From positions 64,175 through 98,805 of the forward strand of contig SVMK01000002.1 in the NCBI GenBank assembly GCA_015067465.1: a stretch of DNA of 34,631 bases, given 5' to 3'. Below the pieces are notes generated by a model, which saw only the letters and a program-made list of their open reading frames with translations, was not told the origin of the DNA and ran no database searches. Made by a program: the position numbers and the translations under genes. This DNA comes from Oscillospiraceae bacterium. GTDB lineage: Bacteria; Bacillota; Clostridia; Oscillospirales; Oscillospiraceae. Each line of letters opens with the position of its first letter. The first letter of the stretch is position 1. Of this stretch, positions 21,365-28,619 are shown piece by piece.

Positions 21365-22567
21365 TTATAAGCCAAACGCTGCCGCCATCTTATCTGTGGC
21401 GGTTTTCATTTGCTTAATATCTGCCCTGACGTAAAAGTTTAGCGTAGTGCTTGCGTTGGCGTGTCCCAAAATCTCCTGAACGCTTTTAATGTCTGCGCCG
21501 CTGCTCAGAAGCAAGGTGGCACAGCTATGCCGCAAATCATGTGGCGACATATCGGGAAGAGCGTTAGCTTTCATAAAACGCTTTACTCTCTGCGTTATGG
21601 CTGCTGGATCTCTGGGAGTAAAGATGCCCGATTCTCCGTGAAAGATAAAACCATCCTCAATGATGGCATCTGCGTGCGCCCTCTGGCACTGTGCTTTCAG
21701 CAGCCGTAGCAAACACAAAACACTGTCCATCAGAGGAACAACTCGAATGCCCGCCGCCGTCTTGGGCGTGCTGACAACTATGCCGCTTTTCGGGGTGTAA
21801 GTTATATTCCTCTCCACCCGAAGCAGCGCGCGCTGCTCGTCAATGTCCCGCCACTTCAAGCCTAAACATTCCCCACGCCGCAAGCCAGTAGTTATCAGAA
21901 GCAACAGCAAGCAGCGAAAATCAAGCGGGCAGCTCGACAAGGCTTTGAAAAACTCCTGTGCTTCTTCCTGTGAAAGCGCATCAACCTTATGTTTGGGAAG
22001 CCGAGGCTTATCTACATTATCCATCGGATTCTTCTGAACAAGATCCTGCTTCACGGCAAAGTTAAAGATCATATTCAAAGTGCGGTGATGGTGGTGAACA
22101 TTTTGAGGAGAATAGTGCCTCTCTGTCCGCAGATAAATTAGAAACTTCTGAATATCTGTTGCCGTCATATTTTGGAGAGTCTTTCCCGCAAAATAAGCCA
22201 CGATATTTTTCATGGTATCGGCATAGAACGCGATGGTTTTTGGCTTGTGCTCTCCGTCGTCGATGCAAAGGGCAAACCAGTCTTGTTCCGCAAAAGTGAC
22301 AAAGTCCGTCTGTATCGGTGCAACCTCTTTGCTTTTTGCGAACTCTGGATCTTTTAAGTCTTTCTCATACGCCACGCGCTCTTCCCTCTCCCATTTTTCC
22401 GCCGCCTTTTGAGCGGCTATTCTTGCTTTGGTCAACGTTAGTGCTTTCGGCGGTGTCCACGTGCTATACCGGCGAATCTGCTTTCCCTTTTCATCTCGTC
22501 CCAAGCAGCAAGTAAATTGGAAAGAAATTGTTTTTTGATCCTGCTTTTTCTCTCTGATGGATGCCAT
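21365..22567 (-). CDS. int: Tyrosine integrase of the element
   Basis: A 400-residue site-specific recombinase that integrates and excises the element at the tRNA-Val 3' end. An N-terminal arm-binding domain (about residues 1-65, IREKKQDQKTISFQFTCCLG with a basic RRYSTWTPP part) is followed by a SAM-like core-binding domain (about 90-185) and the catalytic domain (about 200-395). Catalytic residues: Arg in TTGLRRGECLGLKW, Lys in STPKTAAGIR, H-x-x-R in SPHDLRHSCATLL, His in LGHANAS and Tyr in LNFYVRADI. The length is that of Tn916/phage-type integrases. It lies 167 bp from the intact tRNA, directed away from it, with TTGTGCG arm-like repeats between. Confidence 0.96.
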   Translation of the reverse strand: MASIREKKQDQKTISFQFTCCLGRDEKGKQIRRYSTWTPPKALTLTKARIAAQKAAEKWEREERVAYEKDLKDPEFAKSKEVAPIQTDFVTFAEQDWFALCIDDGEHKPKTIAFYADTMKNIVAYFAGKTLQNMTATDIQKFLIYLRTERHYSPQNVHHHHRTLNMIFNFAVKQDLVQKNPMDNVDKPRLPKHKVDALSQEEAQEFFKALSSCPLDFRCLLLLLITTGLRRGECLGLKWRDIDEQRALLRVERNITYTPKSGIVVSTPKTAAGIRVVPLMDSVLCLLRLLKAQCQRAHADAIIEDGFIFHGESGIFTPRDPAAITQRVKRFMKANALPDMSPHDLRHSCATLLLSSGADIKSVQEILGHANASTTLNFYVRADIKQMKTATDKMAAAFGL

Positions 22568-22624
22568 AGTTGTTCCTTCCTTTCATCAGAGTTTCAAAGC
22601 ATTTCCCATGTCGTTGATGCCCGT

Positions 22625-22652
22625 TTGTGCGTTTTTTGTGCGTTTTTGTGCG
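22625..22652 (+). repeat. Arm-type repeats near the integrase-proximal att site
   Basis: Three TTGTGCG units start at 22625, 22636 and 22646, about one helical turn apart. The first 18 bases are identical to 12443-12460 at the other end of the element. They probably bind the integrase N-terminal domain. Confidence 0.65.
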
Positions 22653-22692
22653 CTTTGGGTAAGCGAACTCACATCGTTTCACGCTTAAAAGT

Positions 22693-22733
22693 AAGAAAAA
22701 ACCGCCGGAAACGTGAGTTTCCAGCGGTTTTTG
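22693..22733 (-). terminator. Element-supplied terminator for tRNA-Val
   Basis: After the tRNA CCA on the minus strand, arms AAAACCGCTGGAAAC and GTTTCCGGCGGTTTT enclose a short loop and are followed by T residues. It is different in sequence from the displaced original terminator at 12245-12284, so the element brings its own. Confidence 0.9.
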
Positions 22734-22780
22734 TGGTGGACGATACAAGACTCGAACTTGTGACCTCCCGCACGTCAAGC
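22734..22780 (-). repeat. Integrase-proximal attachment site: 47-bp repeat within tRNA-Val
   Basis: This is the 3' part of the intact tRNA gene from position 30 to CCA, identical to 12285-12331. On integration the element's copy restored the tRNA 3' end here. Confidence 0.95.
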
Positions 22781-22809
22781 GGATGCGCTACCAGCTGCGC
22801 CAATCGTCC
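22734..22809 (-). tRNA. tRNA-Val (anticodon GAC)
   Basis: A complete 76-nt cloverleaf read on the minus strand. Acceptor GGACGAT pairs with ATCGTCC; the D stem is GCGC/GCGC with an AGCTGGTA loop; anticodon stem TCCGC/GCGGG has loop TTGACGT, giving GAC at 34-36; variable AGGTC; T stem ACAAG/CTTGT with TTCGAGT; discriminator A and encoded CCA. It reads valine codons GUC and GUU. It has its own promoter upstream and is the integration site of the adjacent element, whose insertion rebuilt positions 30-76. Confidence 0.97.
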
Positions 22810-22832
22810 GTATTTGATTATCAGCAAGGAAT

Positions 22833-22861
22833 ACTTTAGCAAACTCTTGCGCAAATGTCAA
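22833..22861 (-). promoter_or_regulatory. Promoter of tRNA-Val
   Basis: Minus strand TTGACA (22861-22856) and TAAAGT (22838-22833) are separated by 17 bases and lie 24 bases before the mature 5' end. Confidence 0.8.
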
Positions 22862-22870
22862 GGACTTTTT

Positions 22871-22903
22871 GAAGCTGCCCGAAAAATTTTTTCAGGCAGC
22901 TTC
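22871..22903. repeat. Inverted repeat after the zinc-ribbon gene
   Basis: GAAGCTGCC and GGCAGCTTC flank a 15-base AT-rich loop, 15 bases past the stop of the zinc-ribbon protein. Flanking bases run T-then-A, the reverse of a normal terminator, so termination strength is doubtful. Confidence 0.5.
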
Positions 22904-22917
22904 AAAATTGCGGTAAG

Positions 22918-23550
22918 TCAGCTTTCGGGAACCCAGACGTTGCAGCCGACGGCAATGCCGCCGCACTCTGCAATCACTTCCGCCCAGCCGGGACCGACGG
23001 CGGTGACGGCGCCGTTTTCGTCAACGGTGACGATCTCCTCGTTGGAGCTGCGCCAAATGAGCTTGGAAGTGGTAACGGCCTCCACGGGATAAACATCCGC
23101 CGACAGGGGGATCGGCGCGTCGCCTACGCGAATGGTGAATTCCTTGATGGGCGAGCCGAGGAACTTGATCGACACGCTGGCAACGGGAATGGTGGGTTCG
23201 GGCGACGGGGTGGGAGGCGGCGTCGTGGGAGGCGGTGTGGATACCTCCACGGTGGGGATCGGCGGCGTTTCAACCGGGTCGGCGGTGTTGAGGCTGAACG
23301 TGATCAGCACGATCACCGCGATGATGACCAGGGCAATGAGGATGCAGCCGAAGAGAAACTGCCATTTTGTGTCGGACTGCAGGGGATTCACCGCAGCACC
23401 GGCAGCGTTTGCCGCAGGAGCGGAAGGCTTTGCTGTGGCGGGGCGACCACCTTGCTTTGCGCGGGGCGCTTTGCAGGAGGGACAGCGGCTGTGAACGGCA
23501 GAATACTTCTTGCCGCAGTGACGGCAAGTGATTTCCGGTATAAAGCCCAT
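22918..23550 (-). CDS. Zinc-ribbon membrane protein with Ig-like (BIG2) extracellular domain
   Basis: A 210-residue protein. Residues 9-26 form a zinc ribbon (CRHC...CPSC, cysteines 9, 12, 23, 26). An Ala/Pro-rich linker leads to one membrane helix at about 63-87 (LFGCILIALVIIAVIVLI). Outside, a Pro/Thr spacer (PPPTTPPPTPSPEPT) connects to a BIG2-like domain (about 135-210) with SADVYPVEAVTTSKLIWRSS, NEEIVTVDENGAVTAVGPG and a short end. Topology would place the ribbon in the cytoplasm. ATG 23550 is chosen because the frame before it is promoter DNA; it follows GGCAGG. It has its own consensus promoter just after ypeB. Function unknown; a wall- or spore-related role is inferred. Confidence 0.8.
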   Translation of the reverse strand: MGFIPEITCRHCGKKYSAVHSRCPSCKAPRAKQGGRPATAKPSAPAANAAGAAVNPLQSDTKWQFLFGCILIALVIIAVIVLITFSLNTADPVETPPIPTVEVSTPPPTTPPPTPSPEPTIPVASVSIKFLGSPIKEFTIRVGDAPIPLSADVYPVEAVTTSKLIWRSSNEEIVTVDENGAVTAVGPGWAEVIAECGGIAVGCNVWVPES

Positions 23551-23638
23551 AATGAGCCTGCCTTTCTGTATGTGTGTTTTGCGCCGTGACGGCGCCGGAT
23601 GTAGACCGGAGCGATATGCATACACTCCGAGTCAATAT

Positions 23639-23667
23639 ATTGTACCCTAAAATTACCAAAATGTCAA
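23639..23667 (-). promoter_or_regulatory. Promoter of the zinc-ribbon protein gene
   Basis: Minus strand TTGACA (23667-23662) and TACAAT (23644-23639) with exactly 17 bases between them, about 90 bases before the start codon. Confidence 0.82.
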
Positions 23668-23676
23668 TTACTGGCA

Positions 23677-23705
23677 GCACCGGGGCGTTCCATAGGCCCC
23701 GGTGC
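23677..23705 (-). terminator. GC-rich hairpin after ypeB
   Basis: Arms GCACCGGGGC and GCCCCGGTGC around a 9-base loop, just past the ypeB stop. There is no T run, so termination may be incomplete or factor-assisted. Confidence 0.6.
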
Positions 23706-23714
23706 CGCGGATTG

Positions 23715-25091
23715 TCACAGGGTCAGCGTGCCGCTTTCGTCCTCAAGCAGAATGAGAATTTTGTGCTGCCGGCCGGTGACGGCGTTTACATATATTATAT
23801 AGTGGCTGCCGTCATCGGCTTCGCACTTGAATTCGTGGCAGAGCGTTTCGTATTTTCCGTCGGAGGGTACCAGTGCGGTTTGCACGGCAAGCACGCTCAG
23901 ATCCGCAGGCACGGCCGAGCGTGCCTGCTCCGCAGAAACGGCAATCTCCGGCAGCGTCCGCGCGGTGTGGGCGGTGAGGTAGCCTTTGGCCTCAAAGCCG
24001 CACACTTTGCCCGTGTCGAGCGCAACGGAAACCTTCACAAGGTCGGAATAGCACAAAACGCCGTCCTGCCGGTAGGCGTAGTTCACGGTGAGAATCCCGC
24101 CCTGCGTCATGTGATAAGTTTGCGCCATGGAATCGTAGCCTGCGCGGCGCAGAAAGTCCTCGGCGGCCTTCAGTGCGTCCTCTTTGCTGACGTTTTCGCT
24201 GCCGACGGGGCGGGAAGTGAGCATGGAGAGCACGCGGCCGCCCTGCTTGGTTACGGCAATATATACCTCGCCGCCGCCCTCGGTGTCGGCGGCAAAGCCG
24301 TAGCAGGGCAGGTCGCCGCCGCATTCGCCCAAAGGATACACTTTGCCGCGGGAGATGCCGAGAAAGCCCGCTGCGGTGTCGCGCGCGGATTCCGTGTCCG
24401 CTTCGGGCAGATTTTCAAGCGCGCGCGGCGCCATGCCGCTCAGGTGTTCGGAAAACGGGCCGTCGTAGATGAGCGAGGGCACCTCCGGAAACTCCTCCTC
24501 AATCAAGCGGAAGCGGTCGCCCATATTCGGAACGGCGTCTTCTGCCGACTCCAGCAGCGCAGCGCGCGTTTGTGCGCTGTCGGGCAGACGCAGCGCGCCG
24601 CTTTGCAGCTGGCTTTGCAGCTCGCGCAGGTTTTGCGACAAAACGCCTGCCGTGCCTGCCAGCGCGCGCAGGCTTTCCAGCTGCTCGGCGGAATAGGCGC
24701 TGCCGTCCGCCGCTGCGCGCGACAGGGAAAAGGCATAGTCGCCCACGCGGCTGATGAAGCCGGAGGTTTGCTCCAGCTTTTCGGGGGCATACGGCAAAAC
24801 GCCGAGCGCCATCTGCGCGGTCATGGCTTTGCCGAAAATTTCTGTGCACATGGCGTTCACCATGGAAGGCGAAGTGGCAAGGCAGCTTTTCTGAAGGGCG
24901 GAATCCATCTCGCCAACGGCGGTTACCAGCTCGTTGAACGCATGCTGATACTGATTGTCGGACAAAATCCGGTATTTCTGCGCGCGGTCGGCGTTTACGC
25001 CGGCGAGCACGCCGAGTGCGACAACGGCGGCGGTGAGATACGATGCCGCCAGCACCAGCGTGCGTTTTTTTACGTATTTTTCGCTTTTCAT
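23715..25091 (-). CDS. ypeB: Germination protein YpeB
   Basis: A 458-residue protein with a short basic cytoplasmic start, one membrane helix at about residues 11-34 (LVLAASYLTAAVVALGVLAG) and a large outer part. A helical N-domain (NQYQHAFNELVTAVGEMDSA, LATSPSMVNAMCTEIFGKA) is typical of YpeB. PepSY-like repeats follow (SKEDALKAAEDFLRRAGYD, ISAEQARSAVPADL-like), with a final YIIYVNAVTGRQHKILILLE. In Bacillus YpeB holds the spore-cortex lytic enzyme SleB in dormant spores. Here no sleB lies next to it; upstream is the divergent rpmH. Its presence marks the organism as a spore former. ATG 25091 follows GAAAGG. Confidence 0.9.
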   Translation of the reverse strand: MKSEKYVKKRTLVLAASYLTAAVVALGVLAGVNADRAQKYRILSDNQYQHAFNELVTAVGEMDSALQKSCLATSPSMVNAMCTEIFGKAMTAQMALGVLPYAPEKLEQTSGFISRVGDYAFSLSRAAADGSAYSAEQLESLRALAGTAGVLSQNLRELQSQLQSGALRLPDSAQTRAALLESAEDAVPNMGDRFRLIEEEFPEVPSLIYDGPFSEHLSGMAPRALENLPEADTESARDTAAGFLGISRGKVYPLGECGGDLPCYGFAADTEGGGEVYIAVTKQGGRVLSMLTSRPVGSENVSKEDALKAAEDFLRRAGYDSMAQTYHMTQGGILTVNYAYRQDGVLCYSDLVKVSVALDTGKVCGFEAKGYLTAHTARTLPEIAVSAEQARSAVPADLSVLAVQTALVPSDGKYETLCHEFKCEADDGSHYIIYVNAVTGRQHKILILLEDESGTLTL

Positions 25092-25168
25092 ATGCGCTCA
25101 CAACCTTTCAATATATGGTTTTTGCAGCAAAAGCCGCTTTATTCAAGGGAATGATTTCAAAAATATGG

Positions 25169-25198
25169 TTGACATGAGGACAAACAATAATATATAAT
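25169..25198 (+). promoter_or_regulatory. Promoter of the rpmH-rnpA cluster
   Basis: TTGACA at 25169-25174 and TATAAT at 25193-25198 (18 bases; an overlapping TATATA gives 16). About 100 bases of leader precede rpmH. The rest of 25092-25305 holds nothing else I can name; no DnaA-box cluster was recognised. Confidence 0.75.
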
Positions 25199-25305
25199 AT
25201 CATGGCCTGCCCGAATGCCGGGTGGGAGAAGCATATTGTCAGCTGCATTTCCGCTCGCGCAGCGCGCGGGGATGTTGAGCATAAAAACGAAAGGAGAAAT
25301 GTATC

Positions 25306-25440
25306 ATGCTTCGCACTTATCAGCCCAAGAAGCGTCAGCGCAAGAAAGAGCACGGCTTCCGCAAGAGAATGGCGACTGCCAACGGCCGCAAGGTTCTGGC
25401 TCGCCGCAGAGCAAAGGGCAGAGCCAAGCTCAGCTACTGA
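25306..25440 (+). CDS. rpmH: Ribosomal protein L34 (bL34)
   Basis: A 44-residue, extremely basic protein of the large ribosomal subunit. It matches the family over the whole length: [45 protein letters not shown] stands 10 bases before ATG 25306. First gene of the conserved rpmH-rnpA-yidD-yidC-jag cluster that usually lies beside dnaA and oriC; here ypeB occupies the dnaA position. Ends with TGA, followed by a small hairpin before rnpA. Confidence 0.98.
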   Translation: MLRTYQPKKRQRKKEHGFRKRMATANGRKVLARRRAKGRAKLSY

Positions 25441-25489
25441 GTTGCTTCGGCCGCCTATGCAGCGCAAAGTTTGATACCGGTTTTTTATT

Positions 25490-25510
25490 GGGCGGCAATT
25501 TGACCGCCCT
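25490..25510 (+). terminator. Weak hairpin between rpmH and rnpA
   Basis: GGGCGG and CCGCCC enclose a 9-base loop, followed by TCTTTG. The T run is poor, so it may be a partial terminator or a processing site that sets the rpmH to rnpA ratio. Confidence 0.5.
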
Positions 25511-25567
25511 CTTTGTGCATCATTTGTTTTATGATGACAAAGCCCGCGCCGGGGAAGGAGAATGGCC

Positions 25568-25915
25568 TTGAAATTCACAGACACATTGAAGAAAAACTAT
25601 GAGTTTCGCCGACTTTACTCCAAAGGAAAAAGCGCTGCAACCCCCTTCCTTGTGGTGTATGCCCGCAAGAGCAAGCGCCACACAAACCGCATTGGATTTA
25701 CCGTCAGCAACAAGCTGGGCAACGCGGTGAAGCGCAACCGGGTTCGCCGCCGCCTTCGCGAGATTTATCGTCTGCATGAGGCGGAGTTTCAGCCCGGAAC
25801 GGAACTGGTTGCGGTGGCGCGCTACCGCGCCGTAACGGCATCCTACCGCCAGCTGGAAACCGCATTTATGTCCGCCTGCAAAAAACTGCAGCTGATTACG
25901 GAGACAACCGGATGA
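25568..25915 (+). CDS. rnpA: Ribonuclease P protein component
   Basis: The protein subunit of RNase P, which helps the catalytic RNA trim tRNA 5' ends. About 115 residues of normal length, with [20 protein letters not shown] at the start, [20 protein letters not shown] and RRRLREIYR containing the RNR motif. The start is best placed at TTG 25568, 7 bases after AAGGAG, which also gives the usual M-K-F N-terminus; the ATG at 25562 is only 1 base from that ribosome site. Its TGA overlaps the yidD ATG by 4 bases (ATGA). Confidence 0.95.
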   Translation: MKFTDTLKKNYEFRRLYSKGKSAATPFLVVYARKSKRHTNRIGFTVSNKLGNAVKRNRVRRRLREIYRLHEAEFQPGTELVAVARYRAVTASYRQLETAFMSACKKLQLITETTG

Positions 25916-26130
25916 AAAAACTGCTGATTGCTCTTATCAGATTTTATCGGAAGTATATCTCCGCAAACACGCCGCCTTGCTGCCGGTATATCCCAACATG
26001 TTCCCAATATGCGCTTGAGGCGCTGGAAAAATACGGCGCTGCCAAGGGAACATGGCTTGCGATCAAGCGCATTTCCCGCTGTCACCCATTCCATAGAGGG
26101 GAACACGATTTTTACGATCCGGTGCCGTAA
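25912..26130 (+). CDS. yidD: Membrane protein insertion efficiency factor YidD
   Basis: A 72-residue, amphipathic membrane-associated protein that assists YidC-dependent insertion. The family hallmark is complete: [33 protein letters not shown], then [20 protein letters not shown] with the conserved cysteines. Starts inside the rnpA stop (ATGA overlap) and precedes yidC by about 33 bases, the standard order. Confidence 0.96.
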   Translation: MKKLLIALIRFYRKYISANTPPCCRYIPTCSQYALEALEKYGAAKGTWLAIKRISRCHPFHRGEHDFYDPVP

Positions 26131-26163
26131 AAAAGAGGCCCCGGAGATACAGGAGAAAAACCT

Positions 26164-27594
26164 ATGTTAAATGCAATTGCAAAGCCGTTTGGCATGCTGC
26201 TGCTGTGGCTGAACAACCTTGTTGGAAACTACGGCGTCGCGATTTTCCTGTTTGCACTGGTTGTTAAGATCATTCTTCTGCCTTTCCAGATGAAGAGCAA
26301 GAAGAGCATGATGCGCATGAGCGCGCTCAATCCTCAGATTCAGGCGCTGCAGAAACGTCATGAAGGCAACCCCAGAAAGCTGCAGGAAGAAACCAGCAAA
26401 CTTTATAAGGAAGAGCACATCAACCCCATGTCGGGCTGCGTGTGGTCCCTGATCCCCTTCCCCATCCTGATCGCGCTGTATCAGGCAATCCGCTATCCGC
26501 TCACCATCATGATGCGCGTTCCCGAGGAACTGCTCGCGAGCGGCGGTGCGATCGCGGAAAAGCTCAGCCAGCTGGGCTTCTCATCGGCTATGAACGAGGC
26601 TTACATTCAGCTGAATCAGTCTCAGTTTATCTCCGAGCATTTTGACCAGTTTGCCGGACTTTCCGACAAGCTTGTGAACATCAACTACAAGTTCCTTGGC
26701 TTCAACCTTGGTGATATGCCGAAGCTGAAGTTCTGGGAAGGCGGCGTTACCTGGGCGGCGATCGGCCTGGTCCTCGTCCCCGTGATTTCTGCCGTGCTGA
26801 GCTGGCTGCAGACCAAAGTCAGCCAGAGCACCACGCCCCAGAGCGGCGACTCCAAGGCAAACGACCAGAGTGCGCAGACCATGAAAACCATGAACCTGAT
26901 GATGCCGCTGATCTCTCTTTACATCGGCTTCGTCATGCCTGCCGCACTGGGTATTTACTGGATCTACACCAGCCTGCTGGCCCTGGTTCAGGAGCTGATC
27001 CTCAACAAGGTTTACGGCAAGCAGATCGCTGCCGAAACCGCTGCGCGTGAAGAGCGCATGCGCGTGCGCGAAGCGGAATTTGAGCGCAAGCGCCAGGAAA
27101 CCGAGCGCCTGAGAGCCGAAGGCAAAACGCAGGAAAATGCCAACACCAGCAAGAAAAAGCAGCAGGCACGCCAGAAAGCGGAGATGGACGAGCTGAAAGC
27201 CGCCGCAATCCGTGAGGAGCGTGCTGCGCGCCGCGCTGCCATGGGCATCGAAGAGGAAGAGATTCCTGCGTCCCAGGTTGGCAACCGCCGCTACGCAAGA
27301 GGCAGAGCCTATATTGCCGACCGCTTCACCAATCCTGCCCATGCGGCAGAGGTTGCCGCAGCCGCCGCCGAAGAAGAAGCGTGCGCATGCTGCGAGGAGG
27401 CACAGGCTGAAGAACTCCTGACTGTTGAAACCGCAGCGGAAACCGTTGAAGAAACCGCCGCAGCGGAAGCAATGGAAGTTGAAACCGTTGAAACGGAATC
27501 CGTCGAGGCAGAGGAATCTGCGCAGACCGAAGCCGAAGCAGCAACGGAAGCAGAGGACGAGACTGTCGAACTCTCTGCTGAGGAAGAAGAATAA
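26164..27594 (+). CDS. yidC: Membrane protein insertase YidC, with long charged C-terminal tail
   Basis: YidC/Oxa1-type insertase of the cytoplasmic membrane. The insertase core spans about residues 15-290: a first helix GVAIFLFALVVKIILLPF with a Lys at the usual groove position, the coiled cytoplasmic loop (ALNPQIQALQKRHEGNPRKL), and further helices SGCVWSLIPFPILIALYQ and MPAALGIYWIYTSLLALVQ. No lipoprotein signal is seen, and the N-terminal outer domain is short. The tail (about 290-476) is unusual: a Lys/Arg/Glu coiled region (AREERMRVREAEFERKRQ) and then a strongly Glu/Ala-rich end. The tail could contact ribosomes or other partners; that is inference. Confidence 0.95.
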   Translation: MLNAIAKPFGMLLLWLNNLVGNYGVAIFLFALVVKIILLPFQMKSKKSMMRMSALNPQIQALQKRHEGNPRKLQEETSKLYKEEHINPMSGCVWSLIPFPILIALYQAIRYPLTIMMRVPEELLASGGAIAEKLSQLGFSSAMNEAYIQLNQSQFISEHFDQFAGLSDKLVNINYKFLGFNLGDMPKLKFWEGGVTWAAIGLVLVPVISAVLSWLQTKVSQSTTPQSGDSKANDQSAQTMKTMNLMMPLISLYIGFVMPAALGIYWIYTSLLALVQELILNKVYGKQIAAETAAREERMRVREAEFERKRQETERLRAEGKTQENANTSKKKQQARQKAEMDELKAAAIREERAARRAAMGIEEEEIPASQVGNRRYARGRAYIADRFTNPAHAAEVAAAAAEEEACACCEEAQAEELLTVETAAETVEETAAAEAMEVETVETESVEAEESAQTEAEAATEAEDETVELSAEEEE

Positions 27595-27612
27595 AGAGGT
27601 AATAAAGTTACT

Positions 27613-28284
27613 ATGACGAAAACAATCGAAATCAGCGGCAGGACAGAGGAAGAAGCCATTGCTGCCGGCCTTGCGCAGCTTGGAAAAAGCCGTGAGGACG
27701 TTTCTGTCGAAGTGCTCGAGCGCTCCAAGAAGGGCGTGCTCGGCATCGGCCGCACCGACGCGCTTGTCCGTCTGAGCTACGAAGTTGCCGACACGCAGCG
27801 CGACCGCGTTGAAACTTATCTCCGCGGGCTGCTCGATTGCATGGGCATCGAGGCAGACATTGAAATCACGCAGCGCGAGGGCGGCGGACTTTGCGCCAAC
27901 CTCAGCGGCAACGGCATGGGCGCGGTGATCGGCCGCCGCGGCGAAACGCTCGATGCGATTCAGCATCTGGTGAACTATTCCGTCAACCGCGGCAGCGAAA
28001 AGCAGATGCACATCAGCGTGGATGCGGAAAACTACCGCAGCAAGCGGGAGGATTCTCTGGTGCGTCTTGCCGAGAAAATGGCTGCAAAAGCCATCAAGTA
28101 TAAGCGCAGCATGGCGCTCGAACCGATGAACAGCTACGAACGCCATGTGATCCACACCGCACTGCAGAATTATGAAGGCGTTTCCACCGCATCCACCGGC
28201 GTGGAGCCCAACCGCAGAGTTGTTGTCACCTATGAAAAGACCGAGACTGCCGCAAATAAGCCCCAGTCCCGCGAATGGGCATGA
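27613..28284 (+). CDS. jag: RNA-binding protein Jag/KhpB (EloR)
   Basis: A 223-residue cytoplasmic RNA-binding protein linked to cell elongation control and sRNA-type regulation in Firmicutes. Three domains: Jag-N at about residues 1-55 with ERSKKGVLGIGRTDA; a KH domain at about 75-145 with the GxxG loop GAVIGRRGETLDAIQHLVN; and R3H at about 150-212 with MNSYERHVIHTALQNYEGV. AAAGAGG precedes ATG 27613. It follows yidC by 18 bases, as in most Firmicutes, but the next gene is acpP rather than mnmE. Confidence 0.95.
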   Translation: MTKTIEISGRTEEEAIAAGLAQLGKSREDVSVEVLERSKKGVLGIGRTDALVRLSYEVADTQRDRVETYLRGLLDCMGIEADIEITQREGGGLCANLSGNGMGAVIGRRGETLDAIQHLVNYSVNRGSEKQMHISVDAENYRSKREDSLVRLAEKMAAKAIKYKRSMALEPMNSYERHVIHTALQNYEGVSTASTGVEPNRRVVVTYEKTETAANKPQSREWA

Positions 28285-28316
28285 TTCCGGTCTGAATTAT
28301 CGGAGGAATGTGAAAC

Positions 28317-28550
28317 ATGGTTTATCAGGCATTGTGCAAATCTCTTGCGAGCCAGCTCGACGTATCCGAGCAGGATATCCGTCCGGACACCAATATTATT
28401 GACGATCTGGGCGCGGACTCTCTGGACATTGTGGAGCTGATCTCCGCCATGGAGGACGAATTTGACATTATCATCACCGACGAGCACATTCGTGAACTCT
28501 ACACGGTGCAGGAAATCGCCGATTTCCTGGAATCCAAGATCAACAAGTAA
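28317..28550 (+). CDS. acpP: Acyl carrier protein
   Basis: A 77-residue acidic four-helix protein. The phosphopantetheine attachment serine is S35 in DDLGADSLDIVELISAMEDE, and the C-terminal helix ends EIADFLESKINK. It carries growing acyl chains in fatty-acid synthesis. CGGAGG precedes ATG 28317. It is the last gene of the rightward cluster, followed by a strong terminator. No fab genes are adjacent, so it may also serve another acyl pathway, but the general ACP role is most likely. Confidence 0.93.
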   Translation: MVYQALCKSLASQLDVSEQDIRPDTNIIDDLGADSLDIVELISAMEDEFDIIITDEHIRELYTVQEIADFLESKINK

Positions 28551-28565
28551 GCACTGCTTATAAAC

Positions 28566-28609
28566 AAAAAAACGACCGTTTTCCAATTTCGGAAAGCGGT
28601 CGTTTTTTG
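28566..28609. terminator. Bidirectional terminator between acpP and the MBL gene
   Basis: AAAAAACGACCG and CGGTCGTTTTTT form the outer stem, with inner pairing of CTTTCC-type arms. It serves both converging transcription units. Confidence 0.93.
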
Positions 28610-28619
28610 CTGTCGGGGA

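Larger units (their letters stand above)
12285..22780. mobile_element. Integrative element in tRNA-Val(GAC), repeat period 10,449 bp
   Basis: A 47-bp direct repeat bounds the block, an intact tRNA-Val stands at one end and its 3' fragment at the other, with a tyrosine integrase gene 167 bp from the intact tRNA. Base composition inside is clearly more AT-rich than the chromosome. Contents: two recombinase-type genes, several DNA-binding regulators, a winged-helix protein that could be a replication initiator, lipoproteins and unknown small genes. I see no relaxase, coupling protein, type IV secretion, capsid or terminase gene, so it is neither a self-transmissible conjugative element nor a complete phage. 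An integrative mobilisable element or a phage satellite fits best. Confidence 0.93.

Noticed and set aside
25092-25305. Replication origin next to rpmH
   Set aside because: No cluster of DnaA-box-like 9-mers was recognised and dnaA is not adjacent in the window.
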